A DNA stretch of 64,000 nt, taken from contig CAVZYN010000017.1 in assembly GCA_963779515.1 (NCBI GenBank), positions 372,001 through 436,000 of the forward strand, read 5' to 3'. The notes below the pieces were generated by a model. The model was not told the DNA's origin and made no database searches. It worked only from the letters and a program-made list of their open reading frames with translations. Origin of the DNA: CAVZYN01 sp963779515. Lineage in GTDB: Bacteria > Pseudomonadota > Alphaproteobacteria > Rhizobiales > Hyphomicrobiaceae. The position numbers were made by a program, and so were the translations under genes. Below are positions 32,989-41,982 of this stretch, piece by piece. Numbering within the stretch: position 1 is the first letter of the stretch; each line of letters opens with the position of its first letter.

Positions 32989-33112
32989 GGGGAGCTCCGG
33001 GCGAGGCCATGATGGGTGAGAGAGTTGGCGGAGGCCTAACATACGGGCTACCGCTTGACACGCAGTAACTGTTTGTGGCCTCGGTTCTGCACGATGGCTT
33101 CGGAGACAACAG

Positions 33113-33673
33113 ATGGCCCATTACCCAGCTAAGGCGCGCTTGATCGCGGTCGTGAAGGCGCGCAGCGTGACGACCGGCACGACCTTCAAACTGGCGTCGG
33201 GCCGGACGTCGGATTTCTACTGCAATCTGAAGCCGACGATGATGGACCCGGAAGGCGCGCATTTGATCGGCGAGCTGATTTGTGAAGCGCTCTCGGGCGC
33301 GAAGATCGACATGGTGGGCGGGCTCGAGATGGGGGCGGTGCCGATCGCGACGGCGGTCGCGGCCGTCAGTTTCGCGCGCGGATGGCCGCTGCCGGCGTTC
33401 TTCGTGCGCAAGCAGGCGAAGGAGCACGGCACGCAGAGCCTGGTCGAGGGACTGCCGCGCGGGCAGACGCTGCAAGGCAAGCGCGTCGTCATTCTCGAAG
33501 ATGTCACCACCACCGGTGGCTCTTCGATCAAGGCGATCGCCGCGGTACGCGCCGAAGGCGCGATCGTGGATCAGGTGCTGACGGTTGTCGACCGGCAGGA
33601 AGGGGCGGCAGAGGCGTTCGCAGCGGCCGGCGTTCCGTTCGGATGGATCTTGACGGCGACGGATCTCAGATAG
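33113..33673 (+). CDS. pyrE: Orotate phosphoribosyltransferase
   Basis: 186 residues. The PRPP-binding motif VVILEDVTTTGGSS is at 125-138 and the flexible-loop lysines are in RKQAKEHG (99-106). GRTSDFYCNLK near the N-terminus contributes to orotate binding. It makes orotidine 5'-monophosphate in pyrimidine synthesis. The gene is monocistronic in this window. Confidence 0.93.
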   Translation: MAHYPAKARLIAVVKARSVTTGTTFKLASGRTSDFYCNLKPTMMDPEGAHLIGELICEALSGAKIDMVGGLEMGAVPIATAVAAVSFARGWPLPAFFVRKQAKEHGTQSLVEGLPRGQTLQGKRVVILEDVTTTGGSSIKAIAAVRAEGAIVDQVLTVVDRQEGAAEAFAAAGVPFGWILTATDLR

Positions 33674-33807
33674 CGCCTTGCGGTGGTTGGATCACTCAAC
33701 TGTCTTCACACAATCTTGACGCCTGGGTTGCGCGGATCGCCGATCTGTTCAGACGTCAGGTCGCGTAGGTGATTTTGTAAATGTCACCCCTGTTTGAGGA
33801 TTGATAA

Positions 33808-34350
33808 ATGAAAGCCCTACAGAAAGTTGCAGTTGTCGCGGCGATGCTTGGCACTATGTCGCTCAGCACAGCCGCTCGCGCGCAGGACATCGTCGATACA
33901 GCGGTGAAGGCTGGCGGTTTCGATACGCTTGTCGCGGCGGTGAAGGCCGCCGGTCTTGTCGATACGTTGAAGGGCAAGGGCCCGTTCACGGTGTTTGCTC
34001 CGACGGATGCGGCGTTCAAGAAGCTGCCAGCGGGAACGGTCGAAAATCTGCTGAAGCCTGAGAACAAGAAGACGCTGGCGTCGATTTTGACCTATCACGT
34101 CGTTGCAGCGGATTTGCCGGCCGAGAAGATCTTGAAGGCGAAGTCGAAGAGGTTCGGCGTCAAATCGGTCGAAGGTTCTGAAATTGCCGTCGATACGACG
34201 TCGGGAGTGAAAGTGTCGGGTGCGACCGTGACCAAGACGGATATCAAGACGTCAAACGGCACGATCCATGTGATCGATAGCGTGATCCTGCCGCCGAAGG
34301 TCAAAGCGGCACTTGCGAAGCCGGCGAAGGCAGCGGCTAAGCATCACTGA
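33808..34350 (+). CDS. Exported fasciclin (FAS1) domain protein
   Basis: 180 residues. The signal peptide ends at ARA-QD, after about residue 25. A single FAS1 domain follows, with the H1 motif GPFTVFAPTDAAF and the H2 motif NGTIHVIDSVILPP. The C-terminus is a lysine/alanine-rich tail ending KHH. FAS1 proteins mediate adhesion or bind surface polymers and are common in rhizobia. RBS TGAGGA is nine bases before the ATG. Confidence 0.92.
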   Translation: MKALQKVAVVAAMLGTMSLSTAARAQDIVDTAVKAGGFDTLVAAVKAAGLVDTLKGKGPFTVFAPTDAAFKKLPAGTVENLLKPENKKTLASILTYHVVAADLPAEKILKAKSKRFGVKSVEGSEIAVDTTSGVKVSGATVTKTDIKTSNGTIHVIDSVILPPKVKAALAKPAKAAAKHH

Positions 34351-34367
34351 ACTCAGAAATGAGCTGG

Positions 34368-34412
34368 ACCCCGGTTCTCATCGCCGACGCAACGCGGCGT
34401 CGAGGCCGGGGT
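34368..34412. other. Hairpin after the fasciclin gene
   Basis: ACCCCGG (34368-34374) pairs with CCGGGGT (34406-34412), with inner GACGC and GCGTC arms. There is no T-run after it, so it is a weak terminator candidate or a repeat. Confidence 0.4.
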
Positions 34413-34535
34413 TACGGCTGTCGATACGTGTGATCTGTCAGGTTGATCGGGCGGCTTTACCTGATGTCGAGTCTCGGCGAGAATGCGAGCGGTCGGCTGT
34501 GCTTGGCAGCAGATGGAGCAAGATGAGGTTTATTC

Positions 34536-35285
34536 ATGAGTACGGCGCAGGATATCGTCACGGCAGCGGTCCTGGTGATTGGCGATGAGATCCTGTCGGG
34601 GCGCACCAAAGACAAGAACATCGGGTATATCGCGGATCACCTGACGGCGATTGGCATCCAGCTGAAGGAAGTGCGGGTGGTGGCCGATGAGGAGGCCGAA
34701 ATCGTCGCAGCGGTAAATGCGCTCAGGGCCAAGTTCACCTACGTGTTTACGACGGGCGGAATCGGGCCGACGCACGATGACATCACATCGGACTGTGTGG
34801 CAAAGGCGTTCGGCGTGTCGATCGATGTCGATGATCGGGCGCTGGCGCTGATGAGGCCTTATTACGAGCGCCGCGGAATCGAGTTGACGCCGCCGCGACT
34901 GCGGATGGCGCGAATCCCAATGGGCGCGGAGCTCGTTAAGAACTCAGTATCGGTGGCGCCGGGGTTCATGCTCGGCAACGTCATTGTCATGGCAGGGATT
35001 CCGAACGTCATGCAGGTGATGCTCGACGACGTGACGCAGCGCCTGAAGACGGGAGCGAAGATGATGACGGAGGTGATCGAGCTGTTCCGGCCGGAAGGCG
35101 AGATCGCGGAACTGCTCGGTGCGCATCAGAAGGAATTCGCCGAGGTGTCGATGGGGAGCTATCCGTTCACCAAAGACGCGCGGACCTTTGGCACCAACTT
35201 GGTGCTGCGATCGACGCAGCCAGAGTTGCTGGCGACGGCGTTCGCGGGGCTGAAGGGGAAGTTGAAGGCGAAGGGGATTTTGTAG
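34536..35285 (+). CDS. CinA N-terminal/MoaB-like molybdopterin-binding domain protein
   Basis: 249 residues. It begins VTAAVLVIGDEILSGRTKDKN and contains FTTGGIGPTHDDITSDCVAKAF, the nucleotide/molybdopterin-binding motif of the MoCF-BD family (COG1058). The following segment RMARIPMGAELVKN and APGFMLGNVIVMAGIPNVM is typical of the CinA N-terminal domain. The C-terminal PncC nicotinamide-deamidase domain of full CinA is missing. Related proteins hydrolyse ADP-ribose or NMN-type compounds. It stands alone. Confidence 0.88.
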   Translation: MSTAQDIVTAAVLVIGDEILSGRTKDKNIGYIADHLTAIGIQLKEVRVVADEEAEIVAAVNALRAKFTYVFTTGGIGPTHDDITSDCVAKAFGVSIDVDDRALALMRPYYERRGIELTPPRLRMARIPMGAELVKNSVSVAPGFMLGNVIVMAGIPNVMQVMLDDVTQRLKTGAKMMTEVIELFRPEGEIAELLGAHQKEFAEVSMGSYPFTKDARTFGTNLVLRSTQPELLATAFAGLKGKLKAKGIL

Positions 35286-35315
35286 GGTCAGACCCTCGGG
35301 TCTGACACCGTACGG

Positions 35316-36122
35316 TTACGTGATGTCGGCGAGCCGCGTATCGAGCGACAGGACCAGACACCAGTGCGGCTCGAAGTCGGCACCGAGCGGCCAGATGTTG
35401 TCCTTGAAGATCTCGAGCATCGGGGTCTCATAGGTTTTGAACCAATCCTTGCGGCAGAGCACAAACTTGGTGGCGGCCGTGATGGTTTCGCGATCGATGA
35501 TTGCGAGGACGCAGATGTCGGGATTTTTTTCCAGGTAGTCGTGGACGGCGACCATCAGCGTCGGGTAGCCCGGGTGCAACATATCGTCGAGGACGATCAG
35601 GCCGTCGGGTGGCATGACGGCGGTCGCGAGTGCGAGATCGCGGGAGAGCGCGTGGCGCGAGTGCTCGCCGTCGATGTGGAAGAGACGGGGCCGCCGGCCG
35701 CCGAGCTTGGCGAGAAGATCTGCCGGTTCAGTCGAGCGGCTGTCGACCTTCCAGGTGATGCGCTTTTCTGCCGGCACGCCGTGCTTGGCGCAGTTGGATT
35801 CAAAACGGCCGAGAACCTCGGGGTTGGGCCAATCGAACAGGTCCATGCCGAGGGCGACTTCACCGGGCTCGAGCGCGTGGGCCATGGCGATGAAGAATCG
35901 GCCTTCGAAGGTGCCGATTTCGGCGACCGGGCCTTTGACGCCGAGATCGGACTGGAGCCGCATCAAGCGCGCGGTAATGGCGGCGGCGAAATGCGACGAC
36001 ATGCCGACGACGCTGGCGTAGCCCGTCTCCAGGTAGGCATCGACATGCGGATGGCCTGACTTCGGCATCGGTGCGGGGAACTTCGGTGCGTTGGCCGCGG
36101 TTGGGGCCTTCGACTGGGTCAT
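35316..36122 (-). CDS. Class I SAM-dependent methyltransferase (CmcI/TylF-like)
   Basis: 268 residues. The SAM-binding motif VAEIGTFEGRFFIAMAHAL is near residues 64-82. Later parts KVDSRSTEPADLL, LFHIDGEHSRHALSRDLALA and GLIVLDDMLHPGYPTLM match the cephalosporin-hydroxylase/TylF or Methyltransf_24 group, where the acidic residues bind a metal and position the substrate hydroxyl. It probably methylates a sugar or small molecule. It faces the CinA-like gene. No polysaccharide genes surround it. Confidence 0.75.
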   Translation of the reverse strand: MTQSKAPTAANAPKFPAPMPKSGHPHVDAYLETGYASVVGMSSHFAAAITARLMRLQSDLGVKGPVAEIGTFEGRFFIAMAHALEPGEVALGMDLFDWPNPEVLGRFESNCAKHGVPAEKRITWKVDSRSTEPADLLAKLGGRRPRLFHIDGEHSRHALSRDLALATAVMPPDGLIVLDDMLHPGYPTLMVAVHDYLEKNPDICVLAIIDRETITAATKFVLCRKDWFKTYETPMLEIFKDNIWPLGADFEPHWCLVLSLDTRLADIT

Positions 36123-36239
36123 AGCAACTCGCTCAAGGTTCAGGACACTGGGTTACTGGCTGATCCAAGTTAAACCGGGCCTGAACGGTTCGTGCCGTTA
36201 GGGATGCGGCAGGCGCGGATGAAGCCGTTGCGTTTCGGA

Positions 36240-37085
36240 TCAGGGAACCGATGGGGAGAGCGCAAATGGCTCGGCGTCTGCCAGCAGAAGGCCGCCGACG
36301 ATGGCGCGCGCGATTTGCTCAGCCATGCAGCGATGCCCAGTGTCATTCAAGTGCAGGTCGTCAGAGGTCAGGTAGAAGCGGTCACCGCGTTCGCGGGACA
36401 GCTCTTTCATGGCTTCAAAGCGATCGACCAGAAGGACGCGCCGTTCGCGCGCAACCTCGGCCACAGCATTCACGACCAGTTCGTAATAAGCGTCCTTGAC
36501 CAACGCCTCGCCGTATTGCGGATCCACCAAGACCACGTCGAAGCGATTATCGCGCAACCAAGCCAGCGTGCGGTGAAGGCAGTTTTTGAACGTCTCGATA
36601 TCGACGTGACGGATCGCGTCGTTGGTGCCGACTTGCCAGACAACCAGGTCCGGTTTCACGTCTTCGACGGTCTGGCGCATGCGGGCGGACTGGCCTTCCG
36701 CGTCTTCGCCCGACATGCCTTTGCCGACGACGTCGAAGTCGAGTCCTTTGAACACGCCTTCAAGACCGTTTTCCAGGCGGGCAATATAGGCCGCCGCGGG
36801 CCGGGATGCGCCGACGCCGACGGTCGAGGACGAGCCGATCGCGAGCACTCTAACTGAGTTGTTCGCTCGAACCGCGCGACGAAGAGATTTCAGGGGCCGG
36901 CGGTGGTCCTCGCCCGCGATTTTTCGCGAGCGGCAATCGGAGGACAGCACGGGTGGAGCGGCCGGATACGAGAAGGCTTGGGTTGAGGCCATCGCCAATT
37001 CTTGCGCGGTCGCGCCGCCGAGCATCAGCCAGCCATCGGCCACAGAGAGAGCCAGCAGTGCGAGAGCCCAGAGGAGCCGACGCAT
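36240..37085 (-). CDS. Exported SGNH/GDSL hydrolase
   Basis: 281 residues with an N-terminal signal sequence (MRRLLWALALLALSVADGWL). SGNH blocks: VLAIGSSSTVG (nucleophile serine in GSSST), GKGMSGEDA (block II glycine), VWQVGTNDA (block III asparagine) and SDDLHLNDTGH (block V Asp and His). It is probably a periplasmic esterase or acetylhydrolase acting on polysaccharide or peptidoglycan. Confidence 0.87.
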   Translation of the reverse strand: MRRLLWALALLALSVADGWLMLGGATAQELAMASTQAFSYPAAPPVLSSDCRSRKIAGEDHRRPLKSLRRAVRANNSVRVLAIGSSSTVGVGASRPAAAYIARLENGLEGVFKGLDFDVVGKGMSGEDAEGQSARMRQTVEDVKPDLVVWQVGTNDAIRHVDIETFKNCLHRTLAWLRDNRFDVVLVDPQYGEALVKDAYYELVVNAVAEVARERRVLLVDRFEAMKELSRERGDRFYLTSDDLHLNDTGHRCMAEQIARAIVGGLLLADAEPFALSPSVP

Positions 37086-37293
37086 TTCAAAATCCCGCTA
37101 AGTGATTACCCCTCTGAGGAGTAAAACCGCTCAAGGCGCGGAGCGTCAAAGATAAAATTCGGGATCAGCAAACAAACAGTTGTTTGCAAATGCAACGAAC
37201 GCGCCGCTGTGGCTGGTTGACACCATCAGGCCGGTCGCGCCTATACCGAATTCAGAACAATCTGGGCTGCTTTTGGGAGAAGGGGACCGCGCC

Positions 37294-38136
37294 GTGGCAA
37301 ATGCACAACTCAAGACGATTGTCGAAGCCGCTTGGGACAAACGCGATTCAGTGAACGCATCGACGAAGGGCGAGGTTCGGGATGCTGTCGAGACGGCCTT
37401 GAATATGCTCGACAAGGGCATAGCACGGGTGGCGGAAAAGACCGGCGGGGAGTGGGTGGTCCACCAGTGGCTAAAAAAGGCGGTGCTGTTGTCGTTCCGG
37501 CTCAACGACATGGGCATGATTGCCGGAGCGCCAGGCGGGTCGAGCTGGTGGGACAAGGTGCCATCGAAGTTCGACGGAATGTCAGCGGATGATTTCAAGA
37601 CCGCAGCGTTTCGGGCCGTGCCGGGCGCGGTGGTGCGCAGGAGCGCTTTTGTTGCGCCAAACGTGGTGCTGATGCCATCGTTCGTGAATCTCGGAGCTTA
37701 TGTCGATAGCGGCACGATGGTCGATACGTGGGCAACGGTCGGGTCGTGCGCGCAGATCGGCAAGAATGTGCATCTTTCAGGCGGTGTCGGCATCGGCGGC
37801 GTGCTCGAGCCGCTGCAGGCCAATCCTACGATCATCGAAGACAATTGCTTTATCGGTGCGCGTTCGGAGGTGGTGGAGGGTGTGATCGTCGGCGAAGGAT
37901 CGGTGTTGTCGATGGGCGTTTTCATCAGCGCTTCGACCAAGATTGTGGATCGTGCGACCGGCAAGATTCATATCGGCAAAGTGCCGCCCTACTCAGTGGT
38001 GGTGTCAGGGTCGATACCGGGCAAGAATTTGCCGGGTGAAAGCTGGGGGCCGTCGCTCTACTGCGCGGTGATTGTGAAAACCGTCGATGCGCAGACTCGC
38101 AGCAAAACTGGTATCAACGAGCTGTTGAGAGATTGA
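37294..38136 (+). CDS. dapD: 2,3,4,5-tetrahydropyridine-2,6-dicarboxylate N-succinyltransferase
   Basis: 280 residues starting at the GTG at 37294 (VANAQLKTIVEAAW), with GAGAAGGGG upstream; longer in-frame extensions are not family-like. The left-handed beta-helix of hexapeptide repeats runs from about residue 105: VRRSAFVAPNVVLMPSFVNLGAYVDSGTMVDTWATVGSCAQIG. The end SLYCAVIVKTVD is conserved. It succinylates tetrahydrodipicolinate on the route to meso-diaminopimelate and lysine. Confidence 0.95.
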   Translation: MANAQLKTIVEAAWDKRDSVNASTKGEVRDAVETALNMLDKGIARVAEKTGGEWVVHQWLKKAVLLSFRLNDMGMIAGAPGGSSWWDKVPSKFDGMSADDFKTAAFRAVPGAVVRRSAFVAPNVVLMPSFVNLGAYVDSGTMVDTWATVGSCAQIGKNVHLSGGVGIGGVLEPLQANPTIIEDNCFIGARSEVVEGVIVGEGSVLSMGVFISASTKIVDRATGKIHIGKVPPYSVVVSGSIPGKNLPGESWGPSLYCAVIVKTVDAQTRSKTGINELLRD

Positions 38137-38217
38137 GTGCCCGACACCGTATACGCGCGCCGGCGAGGTTTGCTCGATGCTCGCGGGTGACGCGCGAGCC
38201 TTTGAAAGCGGTTCGTC

Positions 38218-39084
38218 GTGAAACCAACCGATCTGCGTCGCGCTGTTGGTCTCGCCATCACGGGCGAGGGGCTGCTAACTTTGATGGATGCGCTCGTCAA
38301 ATCGTTGACGCCGCGGTATCCGACGTTCGAAATTGCATTTATTCGCTTCGCCATGGGTAGTCTTTGGGCGGGTGTTGCGTTTGCCTGGATGCGACCAGGC
38401 TGGCCCTCTCGAGAAGCCTTTGCCTACAACGGCGCGCGCTCGATCTTGATCGTGATCACCGCCACTTCGTTTTTCTTTGCGCTCGCGCACCTGCCGCTCG
38501 CCGACGTTCTCGCCGTCGCATTTCTATCGCCGCTGTTCATGGCGGTATTTGCGCGCATTATCCTGAAGGAGGCGGTCAACTCCGGTATTGTGAAAGCGCT
38601 CGCTGCCGGAATAGGCGGGATGTTCATTGTCGTCGGCGGCCAACTCGCAAGCTCCGACTATACCGCCAGCGCGTGGCTCGGCGCGGCCGCCGCTCTGCTC
38701 TCGGCGGTGGTCTATGCTTTGGTCATTGTGCTGCTGCGCCATCGCGCGACGCGCGATCCGCTGCCGACCATCATTCTGTTTCAAAATGTTGGCCCGGCGC
38801 TGCTGCTGGCATTGCCCGCGTTTGCCGTTTGGACGCCGCCGTCGCCACAAGATCTATTGACGTTTTTTGGTGTCGGTGCTTTGGGCGTTTGCGGCCATGC
38901 GCTGATCGTCGCTGCCTTTGCGCGCGCTGAAGCGCCGCGCCTCGCACCGGTGCACTATGTCACCCTCGTTTGGGGCATTTTGTTCGGCATTTTGTTGTTC
39001 GGCGACTATCCGGGGCTCGCGACATTGGCGGGGGCGGCGCTCATCGTCGCTGCCGCGTATGTCAGTCAGCGCAAGACCGTATAG
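38218..39084 (+). CDS. DMT superfamily (EamA) transporter
   Basis: 288 residues, GTG start at 38218. About ten hydrophobic helices form two EamA repeats (approximately 1-135 and 145-285). The conserved pattern FFALAHLPLADVLAVAFLSPLFMAVFARIILKE (first repeat) and PVHYVTLVWGILFGILLFGDYPGLATLAGAALIVAAAY (second) is typical. It is an inner-membrane drug/metabolite exporter with unknown substrate. It converges with the broken iron-binding-protein gene. Confidence 0.88.
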   Translation: MKPTDLRRAVGLAITGEGLLTLMDALVKSLTPRYPTFEIAFIRFAMGSLWAGVAFAWMRPGWPSREAFAYNGARSILIVITATSFFFALAHLPLADVLAVAFLSPLFMAVFARIILKEAVNSGIVKALAAGIGGMFIVVGGQLASSDYTASAWLGAAAALLSAVVYALVIVLLRHRATRDPLPTIILFQNVGPALLLALPAFAVWTPPSPQDLLTFFGVGALGVCGHALIVAAFARAEAPRLAPVHYVTLVWGILFGILLFGDYPGLATLAGAALIVAAAYVSQRKTV

Positions 39085-39099
39085 CCCTTGGCCTTTTCC

Positions 39100-40153
39100 T
39101 CAACTTCCCCCGGGGCCTTGGTCGAACCGCACGCGATCGATCATCTCGGATGCTTGGCGGCGCAGCTTTGCGATCTCCGGCAACGGCAGCGCGTCCGGCT
39201 TAAGAGCGCCCCAGCTCTTCACTAGATCCGATTCTGTGATCCCTATCGCGGCGGGGTATTCGTGATTGGTCTCCGCGTAGAGCTTTTGAGCTGGCGCCGA
39301 AACGAGGAACTCCATCAATTGAATGGCGTTGTTACGATTGGGTGCGTTGGCGGCGAGCGCCATTCCGGAAATGTTGACATGGGTCCCGCGGCCGTTGGCA
39401 TCGGGGAACAGAACCTTCACCGAGTTCGGCCCACGTTTTCTGTTCTGGATGCTTGAGCATAGCGCCCATGTAGTACGTGTTGCCGATCGCCAAGTCGCAC
39501 AACCCCGAATGAACGTCGCGAACGGCTTCACGATCGCCGCCCGAGGGTTTGCGCGCAAGATTTGCCTTCACGCCGCGGAGCCACGCCTCTGCATTCACCG
39601 ATCCGAGATGAGCGATCATGGCGGCTGTCAGCGCGACATTGTAGGTGTGTTGTCCAGATCGCATGCAGATCTTGCCTTTCCATTTCGGATCGGCGAGCTG
39701 TTCGTAGGTGATTGCCGTGTCGCTAACGCGCGACTTTGATGCGTAAATGACGCGGGCTCGTCGCGTCAGGGCGAACCAATGTCCTTCTGGATCGCGAACT
39801 GTGGCTGGTAGAGCCGTGTTGAGCTTCTCAGACGTCACGGTTTGGGTTACGCCCGCATCGCGGGCTTGCGTCAGAATCGCAAACTCATTGGTGAGCAGCA
39901 GGTCGGCTGGGCTGTTGCGGCCTTCCGCCGCCATACGTTCGACGAGCCCGTTCGGTGCGTAGACGACATTCACCGCGATCTTGGTCGCCTCCGTGAAGGC
40001 TTTCAGCAATGGTTCGACAAGGGGCGGTTCGCGATAGGAGTAAATGTTGATCTTGCCTTGCGCCGCGCCATCGCCGGCGCCGCAGAGTGCGCATAAAGCA
40101 ACCGATAGTCGTGCGGCCGCGCGAGTTCCGGCGCCAAGTATATCGATAATCAT
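39100..40153 (-). pseudogene. Fe(III) ABC transporter substrate-binding protein, frameshifted
   Basis: The start at 40153 gives a signal peptide, then INIYSYREPPLVEPLLKAF and the family core to GNTYYMGAMLKHPEQK. The homologous sequence continues in another frame from about 39440 with NSVKVLFPDANGRGTHVNISGMALAANAPN to the stop at 39100. Together they make a normal FutA/AfuA-type protein. One single-base indel near 39420-39445 breaks the frame. The tyrosines of YYMG match iron-binding residues. No permease or ATPase gene is adjacent. It could be a decayed gene or a sequence error. Confidence 0.8.
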
Positions 40154-40490
40154 CCGAATGCTCCCAAGTACCGGGGGTCAAGGCCCCGGAACCAGTCCAG
40201 TATCCGGCACGCGGCGTTTGCCGGAGCCTCACGCCGCTGATAGGCATGTGAAAGAGCCCCGTCAATCAACGGGGAGAAGAATGGAAATGCTCTAATTTCA
40301 ATGTGTTGTGCGACCGTGTGGCTCGAGCCTGTCCTGAACGTTGCGTGGATCCGGCGGCGGTCTGTTGGTCACTTCAATTTGCCCGCACGTGGCGCTGGCA
40401 CGATTTGGTCCTTGAGATATGGCGTTCGAGCCAGTAATTTGCGCCACCGTCGACCCGCTCGCACTCTTGCCGGGCGGCAGGTCATGGAAA
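40154..40490. other. Intergenic region rich in hairpins before tRNA-His
   Basis: No gene was seen. Three short perfect hairpins occur: CCGGGG/CCCCGG at 40171-40189, TCCGGC/GCCGGA near 40203-40225, and CCCCGT/ACGGGG at 40257-40274. They may include the tRNA promoter region and remnants of repeats. Confidence 0.5.
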
Positions 40491-40567
40491 GCCGCTTTAG
40501 CTCAGTTGGTTAGAGCACCAGATTGTGGATCTGGGGGTCCCCCGTTCGAGCCGGGGAAGCGGTACCA
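40491..40567 (+). tRNA. tRNA-His (GTG)
   Basis: 77 bases including an encoded CCA. The anticodon stem CCAGA/TCTGG encloses the loop TTGTGGA with anticodon GTG. The D arm contains AGTTGGTTAGAG and the T arm has CCCCG-TTCGAGC-CGGGG. The acceptor pairs GCCGCTT with AAGCGGT. The discriminator is A73, not C73, as expected for alphaproteobacteria, whose tRNA-His lacks the usual G-1:C73 pair. The accessory and broken genes begin just downstream. Confidence 0.95.
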
Positions 40568-40686
40568 ATGATTTCAATAGGTTGCTGAATTTGATGGTTC
40601 TTGGCGCGGTCAGCGGCGGGTGGCTAGGCGCCGCGCCGGTGCACAGAAGTGCCCGCTCGATTTGCGGATATCAGCGAGCAACCAAG

Positions 40687-41178
40687 TCATCCAGCGGCGC
40701 CTTTTAAGTGCGCGCGGACGGGCCCCCGCCGCGGTGGGCCCGACGAGCCGCGCACCACGAGATCGATGTCGATGCGCGTCGCCTTCGGCACGTGCCGGCC
40801 GGCGATCTTGGCGAGTAAGGTCTCGGCCGTCCGGGTCCCGAGGTTGGCGCAATGAACATCGATGGTCGTCAGTCCTGGCACCGTGTGCCGGCCGAGTTCG
40901 AGACCATCAAATCCGACAATCGAAATATCGCGCGGACACTGGAAGCCCATGGCCTGCGCCTCGAACAAGGCGCCGAGCGCGAGCACGTCATTGCCGCAGA
41001 TGATAGCCGTGAGCGCGGGTTCGTTGGTGATCAGATGGCGGAAGCCGATGCGCCCGTCCTCCAGCGAGAACGGCCGATCGATCAGGCGGTGATCGGGAAG
41101 TGCCGCCTTGTGGCGCGCCAACTCCGAGCGAACGCCGGCCGCCTCGATCCGAAGGCTGTCGAATTCGATGCCGGTCGC
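40687..41178 (-). pseudogene. LacI-family regulator remnant (C-terminal part)
   Basis: The leftward frame encodes the C-terminal sugar-binding part of a LacI/GalR regulator: FSLEDGRIGFRHLITNEPALTAIICGNDVLALGALFEAQAMG, then CPRDISIVGFDG and PGLTTIDVHCANLGTRTAETLLAKI. The DNA-binding N-terminus and first half are missing. Upstream of about 41178 the sequence switches to a truncated sugar-isomerase-like gene on the other strand. Both broken ends meet at the same point. It cannot work as a repressor. Confidence 0.75.
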
Positions 41179-41982
41179 GGCCAGCTCGTTGCCGTGAACC
41201 CGGCCTATGACGCGCTGTTCGATGGCTTCGCGCCGGAGGTCGTGCGTGGCAATCCAAAGGCGCGGCAGGCGTGGGCGGTCGAACAATTGAAACTTGCAGC
41301 GCAGGCCTCGCATCATCTCGGCCTCGATGTGCACGTGTCGTTCACCGGCGCGCTAGCGTGGCCGTACGTGTATCCCTGGCCGCAGCGCCCGGCAGGTCTT
41401 GTCGAAGAAGCGTTTGCAGAACTCGGCCGCCGTTGGCGACCGATCCTCGACGCCTACGACGCCGCCGGTGTCGATGTGTGTTTTGAAATTCATCCGGGCG
41501 AAGATGTGTTCGACGGCGCGATGTTCGAGATGTTTCTCGCCGCGACTGCTAACCACAAGCGCTGCGCGATCAACTACGACCCCTCGCACTTCGTGCTGCA
41601 GCATTTGGATTATCTCGCCTTCATCGATATCTACCACGAGCGCATCAAGGCGTTTCATGTGAAGGACGCTGAACTCAATCCGACGGGACGTCAGGGCGTC
41701 TATTCGGGCTTCCAACCGTGGGTGGACCGCGCCGGCCGTTTCCGCTCGCTCGGCGACGGTCAGGTCGATTTCGCTGGCATCTTCTCGCGCCTCGCGATAC
41801 ACGGCTACAAGGGTTGGGCCGTGCTCGAATGGGAATGCTGCCTGAAGGCGGCCGAGGTCGGGGCAGCGGAGGGCGCACCGTTCATCGCGCGCCACATCAT
41901 CCCGGTCACCGACAAGGCCTTCGACGATTTCGCTGGCGCGGGCGTCGACCAGGCGCTCGTCAAACGGACTTTGGGGCTGTGA
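41179..41982 (+). pseudogene. Sugar phosphate isomerase/epimerase-like TIM barrel, N-terminus missing
   Basis: From about 41179 the rightward frame encodes GQLVAVNPAYDALFDGF and continues through a xylose-isomerase-like TIM barrel: DVCFEIHPGEDVFDG (metal ligand E), INYDPSHFVLQ (D, H), AFHVKDAE (H, K, D) and AVLEWECC (E). Roughly the first 70-80 residues expected for the family are absent and there is no start codon with a ribosome-binding site. The open frame extends upstream only as antisense of the LacI remnant. The stop overlaps the next gene's ATG by one base. A fused or internal start could still give a truncated product. Confidence 0.7.

Noticed and set aside
40491..40567. An attachment-site duplication of the tRNA-His 3' end
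   Set aside because: No second copy of the tRNA end and no integrase gene were found in the window.
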